DNA from: MnTg04 sp964568075
GTDB lineage: Bacteria; Pseudomonadota; Gammaproteobacteria; Steroidobacterales; MnTg04
Length of the DNA stretch: 64,000 nt
Direction: 5' to 3'
Assembly (NCBI GenBank): GCA_964568075.1
Contig: CAZMOM010000006.1
Coordinates: 1-64,000 of the forward strand
Positions 25,747 through 34,893 of the stretch are shown piece after piece (positions within the stretch are counted from its first letter, which is position 1; each line of letters begins with the position of its first letter). Under the pieces are notes generated by a model, which was given only the letters and a program-made list of their open reading frames with translations, was not told the origin of the DNA and ran no database searches. The translations under genes were made by a program, and so were the position numbers.

Positions 25747-25882
25747 GGCCGCTCTCGCGCATCCCTGCGCTCCGCGGCACTTGTGCGTCCTGCACGTCGG
25801 CCGCTCTCGCGCATCCCTGCGCTCCGCGGCACTTGTACGTCCTGCACGTCGGCCGCTCTCGCGCATCCCTGCGCTCCGCGGC
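25747..25882. repeat. 52-bp tandem repeat, 2.6 copies
   Basis: The unit GGCCGCTCTCGCGCATCCCT GCGCTCCGCGGCACTTGTGC plus twelve further bases ending CACGTC starts at 25747, 25799 and 25851; the last copy stops after GCGGCA. Copies differ at one base (TGTGCG/TGTACG). It lies within the 312-bp gap 25704-26015 and codes for nothing supported. Confidence 0.85.
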
Positions 25883-25905
25883 AAAAGGTCATCTTGACCG
25901 AAAAG

Positions 25906-25951
25906 GCCCTCCTACATCGATAGTTGGTCCCCGATTTTCGGTAGGAGGGGC
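25906..25951. repeat. REP-like inverted repeat
   Basis: GCCCTCCTAC at 25906-25915 pairs with GTAGGAGGGGC at 25941-25951, one bulge, loop about 25 bases. A similar small hairpin GCCTTCCTACAAGGC follows at 25983. Looks like a repetitive extragenic palindrome; not followed by a T run, so not scored as a terminator. Confidence 0.5.
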
Positions 25952-26015
25952 ATCAGACCCGACCTGGTCAATCAATTTTGAACGCCTTCCTACAAGGCAT
26001 TTTCAATTCCTCAAA

Positions 26016-26264
26016 TCAGGCGGATTTTTCTACTTTTTCGAAGATTAGCGACGGGCGATCCCCACGGCGGGAATATCGGTGCTCACTGCCCATGTCTTCG
26101 AAGGCCGCATCGCGCTCTTCCTCCGAGACATACCAGTGGAAATTCTCCCAGTCTTCGTCCACCAGGTTGCGAAACGGGTCTTCCTTGTTAAGGGTCACTC
26201 TGATGCCATATGGGCGTGGCAATCCTCGCGGCATGGACAAATTGTGTTCATTGGAAATATCCAA
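26016..26264 (-). CDS. Small conserved hypothetical protein
   Basis: 82 aa, soluble, acidic and aromatic: RPYGIRVTLNKEDPFRNLVD, EDWENFHWYVSEEERDAAFEDM, then a basic tail. Reads like a genuine folded domain with coding-like composition, not a shadow. No motif of known function. It stands alone between the repeat zone and the kinase gene, same strand as the kinase. Confidence 0.55.
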   Translation of the reverse strand: MDISNEHNLSMPRGLPRPYGIRVTLNKEDPFRNLVDEDWENFHWYVSEEERDAAFEDMGSEHRYSRRGDRPSLIFEKVEKSA

Positions 26265-26362
26265 GCTGACATCCTTTTTCGCGATGTTGATTTAAATGAC
26301 CGGCGTGCAGGACACATTATTGCACAGCGCGATTCGCTTATTGAAAAGCATCATTTGAGCAT

Positions 26363-27016
26363 CTAGAACTGGCGGTCGTTCGCACCCTCGCGATCGCGCC
26401 AGCGGAGAATTTTCCGGGTGACGAACAGGTAAACCTGCTTGCCGCTCGCCATCCACAGGCGGGCCGGCCAGGAAGGGCTGTCGAGGATTTTTTTCTGTCT
26501 TGCGGTCAGCTTGTGCGGGATGTAATTGCGCTTGTGTTTGAGCAGGTGGCGAAGGTCTTCACGGGCCAGCATCCGGAAAAGGCCGTTGCGCCTGGCAGGA
26601 CACCAGGCGAGCTGGAAATCGACCAGTGCGGGCTCGCCGGCTGGCGTGACCAGCCAGTTGGCTTCCTTGGCGAGATCGTTGTGCGCGATCCCGGCGCGGT
26701 GCAGTCGGCGCAGCAGCCTGAGCGCCTGGCGGTAATAGGCTGGCTCGCATGGTTTCGCTCTTTGCATGGGCTCACCCGCTATCCAGCCGCGCTCCAGTGT
26801 CGAACCGTCCCACGCGATCAGGGCCGGCAGACCGGCCAGCCCGTCTGCATGCAACAAGGCCCTGGCCTCGCGTCTCGCCAGCCAGCGTGCCACCGGTCGG
26901 GCCCAGGTGCGAGAGGCACCGGTTTCCCGCCGAATCACGTACTCATTATTCCGCTCGATCAGCGTGACCCGGCCGAATAAATCGGCTTTGAGCAAGGTTT
27001 CTTTCGTGTCGTTCAA
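26363..27016 (-). CDS. RIO/lipopolysaccharide-kinase-like phosphotransferase
   Basis: 217 aa. A minimal kinase fold: an N-lobe with YVIRRE, the catalytic loop GIAHNDLAKEANWLV (HxD variant HND, with the metal-binding Asn) and DFQLAW in place of DFG, as in RIO1 and Kdo/heptose kinases of the bacterial envelope. It probably phosphorylates a small molecule, lipid A core sugar or protein. Divergent from the large ATPase-WD40 gene with a 38-bp gap. Confidence 0.75.
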   Translation of the reverse strand: MNDTKETLLKADLFGRVTLIERNNEYVIRRETGASRTWARPVARWLARREARALLHADGLAGLPALIAWDGSTLERGWIAGEPMQRAKPCEPAYYRQALRLLRRLHRAGIAHNDLAKEANWLVTPAGEPALVDFQLAWCPARRNGLFRMLAREDLRHLLKHKRNYIPHKLTARQKKILDSPSWPARLWMASGKQVYLFVTRKILRWRDREGANDRQF

Positions 27017-27054
27017 TCGCGTAAGCCTTTGTTTATTGGAGCAAGATTAACCTT

Positions 27055-30000
27055 ATGCCGGGTAGCAGGCCAGCGGGCTCTGGTACAGGCGGCCGGTATT
27101 CGACAGAATGCCAAAAGACCATGAGCGGAACACATCGAAAATTATCCGTCGGCGGCGGCAAGTCCTCGGCGGGCAGCTTTTATATCGTCGGCGGCTCGGT
27201 GCAGCCGGATCGTCCCTGCTACATCATGCGCGAGGCAGACGACCAGATTTTCAGCTATCTGCGCGATAACGAATATTGTTATGTGCTCGGGTCGCGGCAG
27301 CAGGGTAAATCCAGCCTGATGGCGGCGACTGCCAGGCGTCTCAGCGATAAGGACGAACTGGTTTCCGTTGTTGACCTGACCCAGGTGATATCGCAGCAGG
27401 CGGGAACCGATCCATCGCGCTGGTTTTATGGCATCGCCTACCGCATCGTCCGCGATCTCAGGCTCAGGGTGGACCTGCAATCGTGGTGGCTGGAACGCGG
27501 CGCGTTGACGATGCAGCATCGTCTGGTTGATTTTTTCTGGGAGATCGTGCTGGCCAACACAGTTCGACCGATCACGGTTTTCTTTGACGAGATCGAGGAC
27601 ACGCTCGGGCTGCCGTTCGCAGAAGAGTTTTTTACCGGTCTCAGGGTGTGTCACAATTCGCGCGCGGCCGAGCCCGATTTTGACCGCTTGCGTTTTGTCA
27701 TTATCGGCGTATCGACGCCGATGAGTCTATGTCCCAACCAGGCCCATGCGCCGTTTTCGATCAGTCGGCAGATCGATCTTAACGATTTCACGATGACCGA
27801 AGCCTGCGGCTTGTTGCCTGGGCTCAATCTGGCAAAACAACAGGCGGCACAGGCGATGGAACGCATCCTCTACTGGACAGGCGGGCATCCGTATCTGACG
27901 CAAAAACTTTGCCGGGCGGTCTCACGGCGGGAGGTCGGTGAAAAAGTCGCCAGCACGGTCGATGATATCGTCAACGATCAGTTCCTCGCCAGGAACCGCG
28001 CGCGTGAAGAGCCCCATCTCGCAATGATCAGGCGCAGGCTTTCGACCCGTCAGGACGCAGCGGCGCTGACGGTGTATGGCAAGCTTTGCAAGGGTAAGGT
28101 CATCGCTCACGATCCGCAGTCTCGGGTTCACCAGGCGCTTTGTCTGACCGGGCTCGTGCGAGCCAACCAGCAACGTCAGCTCATCATCAGAAACCGCATT
28201 TATCAGCGTGTGTTTACGCCACGCTGGGTCAATCATGAATTGCCGTTCGAATGGAAGGGGTTTGCCAAGGCTGCTGCCGCTGCTCTTGCATTGCTTGCCG
28301 CGCCGCTGTGGTACACACAGGTTTTACCTCGGCCCTATATCGAGACGCTGAGCGCCGCCACTGAAGACTACCAACTGGCGATGACCGCTTATAACGACTT
28401 GCGCTCGATCCCCGGTTACAAAAATACCGCCGACCGTCTGCTGTCTGGCGTACTGATGCGACGCAGCCTGCGGGCCACGACCCTTCCCCTGGCGATGGAA
28501 GCTGACCAGGGATTGAGGACTCTGCCGGACAATAGCGCGCTGGCCGATCAGCTGCTCGCGGGTTTCTGGGATCGCCAGGCGCAGCAGGCGGAACAAGCCG
28601 AGCAGCGTGATGCGGCATTACTCTACCGCCTCAGTAGCCTGATCGACGACCGGGTCGATCGGCGCCGCCAGATCAGCGAGTTGGTTGGCGCGGATTACCC
28701 GGTGCTGGCGACCACCATTCGCCCGGTCGGCGCGCTGATGCAAGCGGCTATCAGCAAAGATGGCGGGCGAGTATCGACACTGACAGACGACGGGTCGCTG
28801 CAGGTCTGGGATACCCGGACCGGCACAGCGCTGAAACCGGCCCCGGTCACACTGACCGCCGAAGAGTATGTGGGGCTGGATCGGGAAATCCTGGTGGCGC
28901 TGGAAGGTCTAGTGCGAGGCATCAGTCTGGAGCTGCGCACCGATCACCCCGACCCGGCCCAACTGGCGGTACAAATTACCTCTCCACAAGGCACGCGTGT
29001 CGTCCTGCAATCGTCGGCAGCGCGGAGAATCGGCGGTGGACTGATGTTCGATGCACGAAGCCACGGCGCTCTCGCTGTATTTTCGCGGGAGAACATGCAC
29101 GGTGACTGGCAGCTGCGCGTCGAAGATCACCAGAAACAAATCCAGGGAAACCTGCTCGGATGGCGGCTGATTTTTGCCGGGTATGAGAGTCAGCCGCAGC
29201 AGGACATGCTCTCCAGCGGGATAATCCTTCCTCAACCACACAGCACCGAAAGAACCGGTGTTGTGCTGAGCCAGAGCGGGCGGTACGCGGCGGCATACGG
29301 CGGCAACCCTGATCTCGGCGGCCTGGTCAATATCCAGGATCTGCATGAAGATTTGCAGTTGTCTCGCCCGGTGCGCGAAGCTGGCATGACGCCGCTGCTG
29401 TTTGCGGACGAGGACCGATTGTTGGTCGCGATGAGCGCGAGTGGCGACCGCCTGATGGCGTGGAATATCAGCGACGGCAGTATCGCGATGGATGTACCCG
29501 CGCTCGACCGTTTCGTCGGGCCGCCTTTGCTCGACCCGATGGCCGGTCTGATGATGGCAGTGGATCATGACCGGCAAGGCCTGCCACTGGTGAGGGTATT
29601 CGGGATGGCAGACCGGAGCGAGCTGAGCCAGATTCCGTTCGCTCGGGAACCCAGGGGGCTGGCGATCGATCCCCAGGGACGCTGGCTGGCGTCGTCCACC
29701 GGCAGTCGCGCCGTCGAAATCTGGGATCTCGTGGAGGACGAGTTGCTCGATGAGTACCTGCTGGACTTCCCGGTGAGCCGCTTGACGGTCGATGCCCGGG
29801 GACGCTGGCTGGCGGCGACCGGGACTGATGGTCAGACCAATATCCGCGATGTCAGCGGGGGCATGGTGCGCTCACTGCAAACGATACTCGACGAACCGGA
29901 TGCGCTGGTGTTTCACCCAGCCGCCGATTCTGTACTGATTTTGCGGCATGGCGCCTGGCAACTGGTCGGTCTTCCCGGCGGTGAATCGCTGTCGCCGCCG

Positions 30001-31179
30001 CTGCGCTATACAAAAAGCGGTCGCAGTCTTGCCGCGGTGAGTCGCGACAGCAGGCTGATGACGGGTAGCCAGGGCAGCGCGCTGCGACTGTGGCAGATTC
30101 CAGAGTCGGGCGAACGCTCGGGCCGGGATTCGCGTTATGGCAGTGGCGATAATCTAAGCGCGGTCAGGATCGGCCGTGACGGCGGGCAGCTCGCCGTCGG
30201 ACTGCCCGATGGCGGCATTCGTTACTGGCGAGCAACGGATGAGGGCGTGGTCAGCAACTACCTGGCGGCGGGCGGCGCATTTTCCGCTGCGATTACCGCG
30301 ATGGCTTTCGACGCGGCCGGCAACCGGCTGGCGACCATCGACCAGACAGGCGCTATTCGGGTGATCGATCTCGACAGCGACGCCAGCCGACCGGTCGGTA
30401 GCCAGCCGGGTGCCGTCAATCACTTGGTTTTCAATGCCGATGGGTCGCGGCTGGCCGCGGCCGGCGACCTGGGCGCGCGGCTGTGGTTTTTGGACCGGCC
30501 CGGCGAGTCTGTGCAGATGGGTAGCGAGGATTCTGTTTCTCACCTGGCTTTCAGCCCGGATGGCAACTTGCTCGCCGTGACCCCGGAGCTTGGTGAGTTG
30601 TCGGTCTGGCACACAATGACGGGTGAGTCGGTGGGTGGTATCCGGTCACTCGAGCAGGTCCGTGTCGCGGTTTTCAGCCCAGATCAGACGGCACTGGCGA
30701 CGGGTAGCCAGGACGGTACGTTGCAATTTTGGAGCCTTACCGATGGATCGACGGTCTGGCCGCCGGTGCGGCTGGGTGGGCCGATCAGGGAGCTTACCTA
30801 TACTGCTGGCGGGCAGTCGCTGGTCGCCATCAGCGATGGCTGGGCGCACCAGATCACGCTGCCTTTCAGCGGCCCGCGGGTCGTGCAAAGCCGATTGTTA
30901 CCCGAACGCATTCCACACGGCGGTTTTTACCTGTCCGGCAACGACGCTGCTGTCAGTGTCGAATACCTGGATTGGGTGAACGGCGAGCGGCATGAGATTC
31001 TGAGCCTGCGCTTGGATAATACCGATCTGAGTGCCTGGCCCGGAGACGTTGACAAACTCTCGTCGGGCTGGCAGGACAAACTGCACTTGATGATCGATGC
31101 CGAAGGGCAGCTGATCGCGGGTCAATCGGTATTAGAACTTTCCCAGAGCATCGAACAGCGATCGACGGAAATACCCTAG
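27055..31179 (+). CDS. AAA-like ATPase fused to P-domain and WD40 repeats
   Basis: 1374 aa; ATG 27121 is an alternative start giving 1352 aa, and neither has a strong ribosome site. N-terminus: P-loop ATPase of the AAA_35-like, STAND-related type (FYIVGGSVQPDRPCYI, Walker A GSRQQGKSSLM, Walker B-like ITVFFDEIED). A hydrophobic helix near residue 405 (AKAAAAALALLAAPLWY) probably anchors it in the inner membrane, and the rest would be on the other side. A proprotein-convertase P-domain-like block (LELRTDHPDPAQLAVQITSP ... HGDWQLRVED) interrupts the start of a WD40 propeller array that runs to the end, with repeats such as LAVGLPDGGIRYWRA and LATGSQDGTLQFWSL. STAND-like ATPases with WD40 arrays act as signalling hubs; the task here is unknown. 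Confidence 0.85.
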   Translation: MPGSRPAGSGTGGRYSTECQKTMSGTHRKLSVGGGKSSAGSFYIVGGSVQPDRPCYIMREADDQIFSYLRDNEYCYVLGSRQQGKSSLMAATARRLSDKDELVSVVDLTQVISQQAGTDPSRWFYGIAYRIVRDLRLRVDLQSWWLERGALTMQHRLVDFFWEIVLANTVRPITVFFDEIEDTLGLPFAEEFFTGLRVCHNSRAAEPDFDRLRFVIIGVSTPMSLCPNQAHAPFSISRQIDLNDFTMTEACGLLPGLNLAKQQAAQAMERILYWTGGHPYLTQKLCRAVSRREVGEKVASTVDDIVNDQFLARNRAREEPHLAMIRRRLSTRQDAAALTVYGKLCKGKVIAHDPQSRVHQALCLTGLVRANQQRQLIIRNRIYQRVFTPRWVNHELPFEWKGFAKAAAAALALLAAPLWYTQVLPRPYIETLSAATEDYQLAMTAYNDLRSIPGYKNTADRLLSGVLMRRSLRATTLPLAMEADQGLRTLPDNSALADQLLAGFWDRQAQQAEQAEQRDAALLYRLSSLIDDRVDRRRQISELVGADYPVLATTIRPVGALMQAAISKDGGRVSTLTDDGSLQVWDTRTGTALKPAPVTLTAEEYVGLDREILVALEGLVRGISLELRTDHPDPAQLAVQITSPQGTRVVLQSSAARRIGGGLMFDARSHGALAVFSRENMHGDWQLRVEDHQKQIQGNLLGWRLIFAGYESQPQQDMLSSGIILPQPHSTERTGVVLSQSGRYAAAYGGNPDLGGLVNIQDLHEDLQLSRPVREAGMTPLLFADEDRLLVAMSASGDRLMAWNISDGSIAMDVPALDRFVGPPLLDPMAGLMMAVDHDRQGLPLVRVFGMADRSELSQIPFAREPRGLAIDPQGRWLASSTGSRAVEIWDLVEDELLDEYLLDFPVSRLTVDARGRWLAATGTDGQTNIRDVSGGMVRSLQTILDEPDALVFHPAADSVLILRHGAWQLVGLPGGESLSPPLRYTKSGRSLAAVSRDSRLMTGSQGSALRLWQIPESGERSGRDSRYGSGDNLSAVRIGRDGGQLAVGLPDGGIRYWRATDEGVVSNYLAAGGAFSAAITAMAFDAAGNRLATIDQTGAIRVIDLDSDASRPVGSQPGAVNHLVFNADGSRLAAAGDLGARLWFLDRPGESVQMGSEDSVSHLAFSPDGNLLAVTPELGELSVWHTMTGESVGGIRSLEQVRVAVFSPDQTALATGSQDGTLQFWSLTDGSTVWPPVRLGGPIRELTYTAGGQSLVAISDGWAHQITLPFSGPRVVQSRLLPERIPHGGFYLSGNDAAVSVEYLDWVNGERHEILSLRLDNTDLSAWPGDVDKLSSGWQDKLHLMIDAEGQLIAGQSVLELSQSIEQRSTEIP

Positions 31180-31186
31180 AAATTAA

Positions 31187-31346
31187 GGAAGCTCTGATCT
31201 ATTCATGGGCGCAGTAGATTGTGATCCAAAATGTTCAGATTCAAGGCGCGAAGCGCACGTAATAGCTAGCTATTGCGAAGATTTGCAACACATAAGCTGG
31301 ATATTTTGGGCGCAAGATTCGAGTTCATGAATAGAACAGAGCTTCC
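31187..31346. mobile_element. 160-bp palindromic MITE-like element
   Basis: Terminal inverted repeats of 21 bases: GGAAGCTCTGATCTATTCATG at 31187-31207 against the reverse complement of 31326-31346, one mismatch. The exact middle is a perfect 14-base palindrome AATAGCTAGCTATT at 31261-31274, and the arms pair imperfectly between (CCAAAAT with ATATTTTGG), so a transcript would form one long hairpin. No coding capacity. It starts eight bases after the stop of the ATPase-WD40 gene, and may also end its transcript. Confidence 0.75.
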
Positions 31347-31421
31347 CTGACGCCGGATCTTTTTGTCGGTCGCTCGTCACGGGAACAGTCCGGGACAGCT
31401 TCCGATACCAGCGAACTCTGG

Positions 31422-31811
31422 TTATCTGCCCAGCAGTTTTTCGACTTTGTTCAGCAATTGCCGATCCACCCACGGCAACTGGATGAAGTCGGCGGCGCCA
31501 TGGCGAATCGCGGCAACCGCGGTGGGTACGTTTCCTTTTTCGCTGAGAAATATAGTCGGAATTTTCAGGCCCCGCTTGTGCATCTTTTTCATCAGTTCCA
31601 GCCCGCTTTGATCGGACAACTCCAGGCCGACAATCAGGCAGTCGGGAGACGATTTATCCAGCTTTGCCAGCAGATCCTCGCCGCTGTCGAACACTTCCGG
31701 ATCGAGCGCGGATCGGCCCAGTAGCGCGACCAGCTTCTTCCGGACGACGGGATCATCGTAAATGACACCGACCAGAGAATGTGCAGGAATGGTTTTTGTT
31801 TTGCTTTGCAT
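31422..31811 (-). CDS. Degenerate (pseudo) receiver-domain protein
   Basis: 129 aa, a lone CheY-like receiver closest to the FixJ type next door (compare GNVPTAVAAIRHGAADFIQLPW with the neighbour's GDVPMAVEALKKGAVDFIQKPF). The acidic pair Asp19-Asp20 is kept, but the phospho-acceptor Asp is Gly62 (DCLIVGLELSDQSG) and the conserved Lys is Leu112. It should not be phosphorylated in the usual way, and so may act as a decoy or a constitutive binding partner. No output domain. It follows the FixJ-like gene on the same strand, 179 bp away. Confidence 0.8.
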   Translation of the reverse strand: MQSKTKTIPAHSLVGVIYDDPVVRKKLVALLGRSALDPEVFDSGEDLLAKLDKSSPDCLIVGLELSDQSGLELMKKMHKRGLKIPTIFLSEKGNVPTAVAAIRHGAADFIQLPWVDRQLLNKVEKLLGR

Positions 31812-31990
31812 CAGGACGCACGCTCGCGCCGGCCATAAAACCGGCTCTGGTGGCCAGTATTGTTGGCGAACCGCTGGAAAAGAATACGGAAATCTACTTA
31901 TTGGAGTCGCTCGATCACGAAGAACCGGGCGGGAGCCCGCAAACAGGGAATGCGCGCGCCCTGGGCCGGCAAAAGCCGTTTTCAGGACTG

Positions 31991-32611
31991 TCAGTCGTTA
32001 GCGGCGGTGATGGCCATTCGGACCAGGTGGGCCAGCGACGACGCCTCCATTTTTTCCATGACCCGCGCCCTGTGGATTTCGACCGTTCGTTGGCTTACAT
32101 TGAGATCGGCAGCGATGATCTTGTTGGGTTTACCCTGAACGACCAGATTCATGACTTCCTTTTCCCGGCTGGTCAGGCCGTCTATGCGATCGAGAATATG
32201 CCGCCGCTCCATCATCATGCTGCGGCTGTCGTGATCCTGTTCGAGCGCATGGTTGATGCGGTCGATCAGATCCTGATCGCGAAACGGTTTCTGGATGAAA
32301 TCAACAGCGCCTTTTTTCAGAGCCTCAACAGCCATCGGTACGTCTCCGTGACCGGTGATAAAAATAATCGGTAGTATCGCGTTCATCTCGTTCAGACGAT
32401 CCTGTAATTCCAGGCCACTCATTCCGGGCATGCGAATGTCCAGCACGAGGCAGCCTGCGACTTTCTCATCGTAGAATTCGAGAAAGTCTATCGCCGAGGC
32501 GAATCCGCGGGATTCAATGCCGATAGATTTCATCAAGAATCCGAGCGAATCACGCACCGCGTCGTCGTCATCAACAATTAATACCGTTCTGTTGCTGTCA
32601 CTCATCGGCAT
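31991..32611 (-). CDS. FixJ-family two-component response regulator
   Basis: 206 aa (M3 at 32605 is an alternative start). Receiver with DDDD at 14-17, phospho-acceptor Asp58 in CLVLDIRMPGMSG and the Lys in IQKPF; then a LuxR/FixJ DNA-binding domain (LTSREKEVMNLVVQGKPNKI, RTVEIHRARVMEKM). The Q-linker is short. The start overlaps the histidine kinase gene by 14 bp, so they are a cognate pair. Expected output: transcription activation when the kinase senses low oxygen or another signal. Confidence 0.92.
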   Translation of the reverse strand: MPMSDSNRTVLIVDDDDAVRDSLGFLMKSIGIESRGFASAIDFLEFYDEKVAGCLVLDIRMPGMSGLELQDRLNEMNAILPIIFITGHGDVPMAVEALKKGAVDFIQKPFRDQDLIDRINHALEQDHDSRSMMMERRHILDRIDGLTSREKEVMNLVVQGKPNKIIAADLNVSQRTVEIHRARVMEKMEASSLAHLVRMAITAAND

Positions 32612-34142
32612 TGCTCCGTTGTTCCACGGCGGTGGGGAGATCGAAATAGAATACCGCGCCTGAGTCGTTATTGCGGAAACTCAGAGTGCCACCATGGGCT
32701 GCAATTATGGTCTGGCTTATCGCCAGCCCCAGCCCGATGCCGTCCTCTTTGGACGTAAAGAACGGCGTAAACAGATTTTTGGTGATTTTTTCGGAAACGC
32801 CACCGGCCGTGTCGGCGACCTCGACACGCACCAGGTCGGGATCCAGTTTCTTGCAACAAATGATGATCTTACGGTCTGTCCTTTCACGTTCGGTGCAGGC
32901 GTCCACGGCGTTGCGCACAAGATTAAGAATGACTTGCTGAATCTGTACCGCATCGGCCATGACCGGCGGGACCGGTTCCGGCATGTCGTATTCCAGGCTG
33001 ACTTCGTTTCTTCGTGCGTCCAGTTCGACCAGGACATGGAGGTCGTTTATCAGTTCCTGCAGGTCCACTTCGCTGCGTTCGTTATCCTGATCACGAACGA
33101 AATTGCGCATTCTGTGAACGACCTGTCCGGCGCGCTGGGCCTGCGCGCTAATTTGTCGCAGTGCTTCGCGAAAATCTTCTTTCTTGGTGTTGCGGGACTC
33201 GAGCATACGTTCGCAGCCTTGGGCAAATGTACTGATCGCGGTCAGCGGCTGGTTGATTTCGTGCGCGAGTCCGGCAGCCATTTCGCCCAAGGTAGTGACC
33301 CGGCTGACCTGGGCGAGGCGCTGACGGGTCGCTTCCGCTTCGACATCGGCCTGGCGCTGGTCGGTAATATCCGTGCCCGAGCTCAGCGTACCGATAATTT
33401 CGCCGCTCTTATCGCGCAGTGCCCGGTTTTGCCAGGCGATCAGTCGTATCTCTCCGCTGTCGGTCACCACCGGGCCTTCGACGTATTCGTAGCCTTCCAT
33501 GCCGTGATGAATGATGTGATTGAATATCACGGTAACCTCCGCTCGTTTGTCCTCCGGGATAAATCCCTGGACCCACGGTTCCCCCAGCAGGTCTTCCTCT
33601 TCGCGGCCGAGTATTTCACAGCCGCGCCGGTTGATCAGGTCGATGTTGCCTTCCCTGTCGAGTACCAGCAGCATGACACCGGCGACCTCGAGATAACTTT
33701 GCGAGCGGTCTCTTTCCCGAATCAGCGCCTCTTCGGCTTTTTTCTTGGCGCTGATATCGCGAATGATTCCAACAAAGCGCGGCTCTGCGCCACTCACCCG
33801 GCCGACCGACAGGTCGATCGGAAAGCGGGATCCGTCTTTTCTCGCACCTTCGGATTCCCGGCCTATACCGATAATCCGCGCTTCCCCGGTGCTCAGGTAT
33901 TTTTTGATATAGCTGTTGTGTTTGCTGCGATCAGGCTCTGGCATCAAAATGCTGACGTTTTCTCCGCGCAGCTCGCCTTCGGCGTAACCGAACAGCTTCT
34001 CCGCCGCAGGATTACAAATCTCGATGGTGCCGCCGGCGTCAATAATGACAATGGCGTTAACCGCTGCCGACAACAGGGCGGCAAGCTGTTTTTCGGCATC
34101 CTCGGGTTTTATCCCGGCGGGCACTTCCTTGGCTTTATTCAC
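32598..34142 (-). CDS. FixL-like PAS-PAS sensor histidine kinase with haem-type PAS
   Basis: 514 aa, no membrane segments. PAS1 (residues 20-140) has the FixL signature VSILMPEPDRSKHNSYIKKY and IIGIGRESEGARKDGSRFPID: His75 corresponds to the proximal haem ligand and Arg95 to the distal oxygen-contact Arg of rhizobial FixL, while the residues matching FixL Arg206 and His214 are Lys and Arg. PAS2 follows (about 145-260), then the DHp helix with phospho-His near 293 in LAHEINQPLTAISTFAQ, and an HATPase domain (NLVRNAVDAC, DTAGGVSEKI, GIGLGLAIS). So a cytoplasmic, probably oxygen-sensing kinase. The haem assignment rests on residue alignment from memory. Confidence 0.88.
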   Translation of the reverse strand: MNKAKEVPAGIKPEDAEKQLAALLSAAVNAIVIIDAGGTIEICNPAAEKLFGYAEGELRGENVSILMPEPDRSKHNSYIKKYLSTGEARIIGIGRESEGARKDGSRFPIDLSVGRVSGAEPRFVGIIRDISAKKKAEEALIRERDRSQSYLEVAGVMLLVLDREGNIDLINRRGCEILGREEEDLLGEPWVQGFIPEDKRAEVTVIFNHIIHHGMEGYEYVEGPVVTDSGEIRLIAWQNRALRDKSGEIIGTLSSGTDITDQRQADVEAEATRQRLAQVSRVTTLGEMAAGLAHEINQPLTAISTFAQGCERMLESRNTKKEDFREALRQISAQAQRAGQVVHRMRNFVRDQDNERSEVDLQELINDLHVLVELDARRNEVSLEYDMPEPVPPVMADAVQIQQVILNLVRNAVDACTERERTDRKIIICCKKLDPDLVRVEVADTAGGVSEKITKNLFTPFFTSKEDGIGLGLAISQTIIAAHGGTLSFRNNDSGAVFYFDLPTAVEQRSNADE

Positions 34143-34220
34143 AATCGATGAGTTATTTGGGCGACAGCAGGAATTTAACCTATCTGCGGAATTCTGTCGC
34201 GTCGGCCGTGGTTGTGGGAG

Positions 34221-34679
34221 TCAGCCTCGCGCGTTTCTCTCGCGATTGAATTCGCTTTTCATGACCCCGATCAGCTCACCAAGCATCAGTCCCAGGTGAT
34301 CGACGGCGTCGTCGAGCGTAAACATGCCCTGCAGATCCTGTGACTCGTTGAGTACCGGCAGCCGCCTGATTCCATGTTTGCGCATCGTCCGGACCGCCTC
34401 TGTCACCGAGTCTTTTTCCTGACAACACACGAGCGGAGTGTTCATCAGGTCGCCCACGGTCAGACCGTCCGTGCTGCGACCCGTTGCGATCAGATCCAGC
34501 GCCAGATCCCGGTCGGTAATGATCCCGATACCCCGGCGATCGCTGTTCACCACGACCAACGCGCCGACATGGCGGCCGCGCATCATTTGTGCCGCGTCGA
34601 TGATCGACATATCACCGGGAACGGTTACGAGCTGTCGACTGCAAATATTGCCTATATTCACGACGGTGATCTCCCGCAC
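34221..34679 (-). CDS. CBS-domain pair protein
   Basis: 152 aa: two CBS motifs (VPGDMSIIDAAQMMRGRHVG... GIITDRDLALDLI, and CCQEKDSVTEAVRTMRKHGI... GMFTLDDAVDHL) and little else. Such stand-alone Bateman modules bind adenine nucleotides or act as redox/energy sensors on partner proteins. It is upstream of and in line with the FixLJ-like pair (78 bp). Divergent from the DksA-like gene across 34680-34866, which must hold both promoters. Confidence 0.88.
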   Translation of the reverse strand: MREITVVNIGNICSRQLVTVPGDMSIIDAAQMMRGRHVGALVVVNSDRRGIGIITDRDLALDLIATGRSTDGLTVGDLMNTPLVCCQEKDSVTEAVRTMRKHGIRRLPVLNESQDLQGMFTLDDAVDHLGLMLGELIGVMKSEFNRERNARG

Positions 34680-34893
34680 AGTTGGTGGGCACTTTTTTTT
34701 GTCGCTGGTTCCCAGCAGGTACTATCCGGCCTGGCACGGATATTACCAATTCGTATCCGTGCCTACTGCAGTGCGTCACGCGTAAGTAAAAACCGAGAGA
34801 TGTCCTATACTCAATGGTGGTTCTAGGTAACTTTGCGTATGGAAACACCGTAGCGGGCACTTCATCATGGTGACCAGGATCAGGAGTACGATT

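Noticed and set aside
25747..25882. Tandem repeats as a CRISPR array
   Set aside because: The units are contiguous with no variable spacers and no cas genes are near.
32694..34151. 485-codon plus-strand frame opposite the histidine kinase
   Set aside because: A shadow of the kinase gene in high-GC codon usage; the PAS/HATPase motifs are all on the minus strand.
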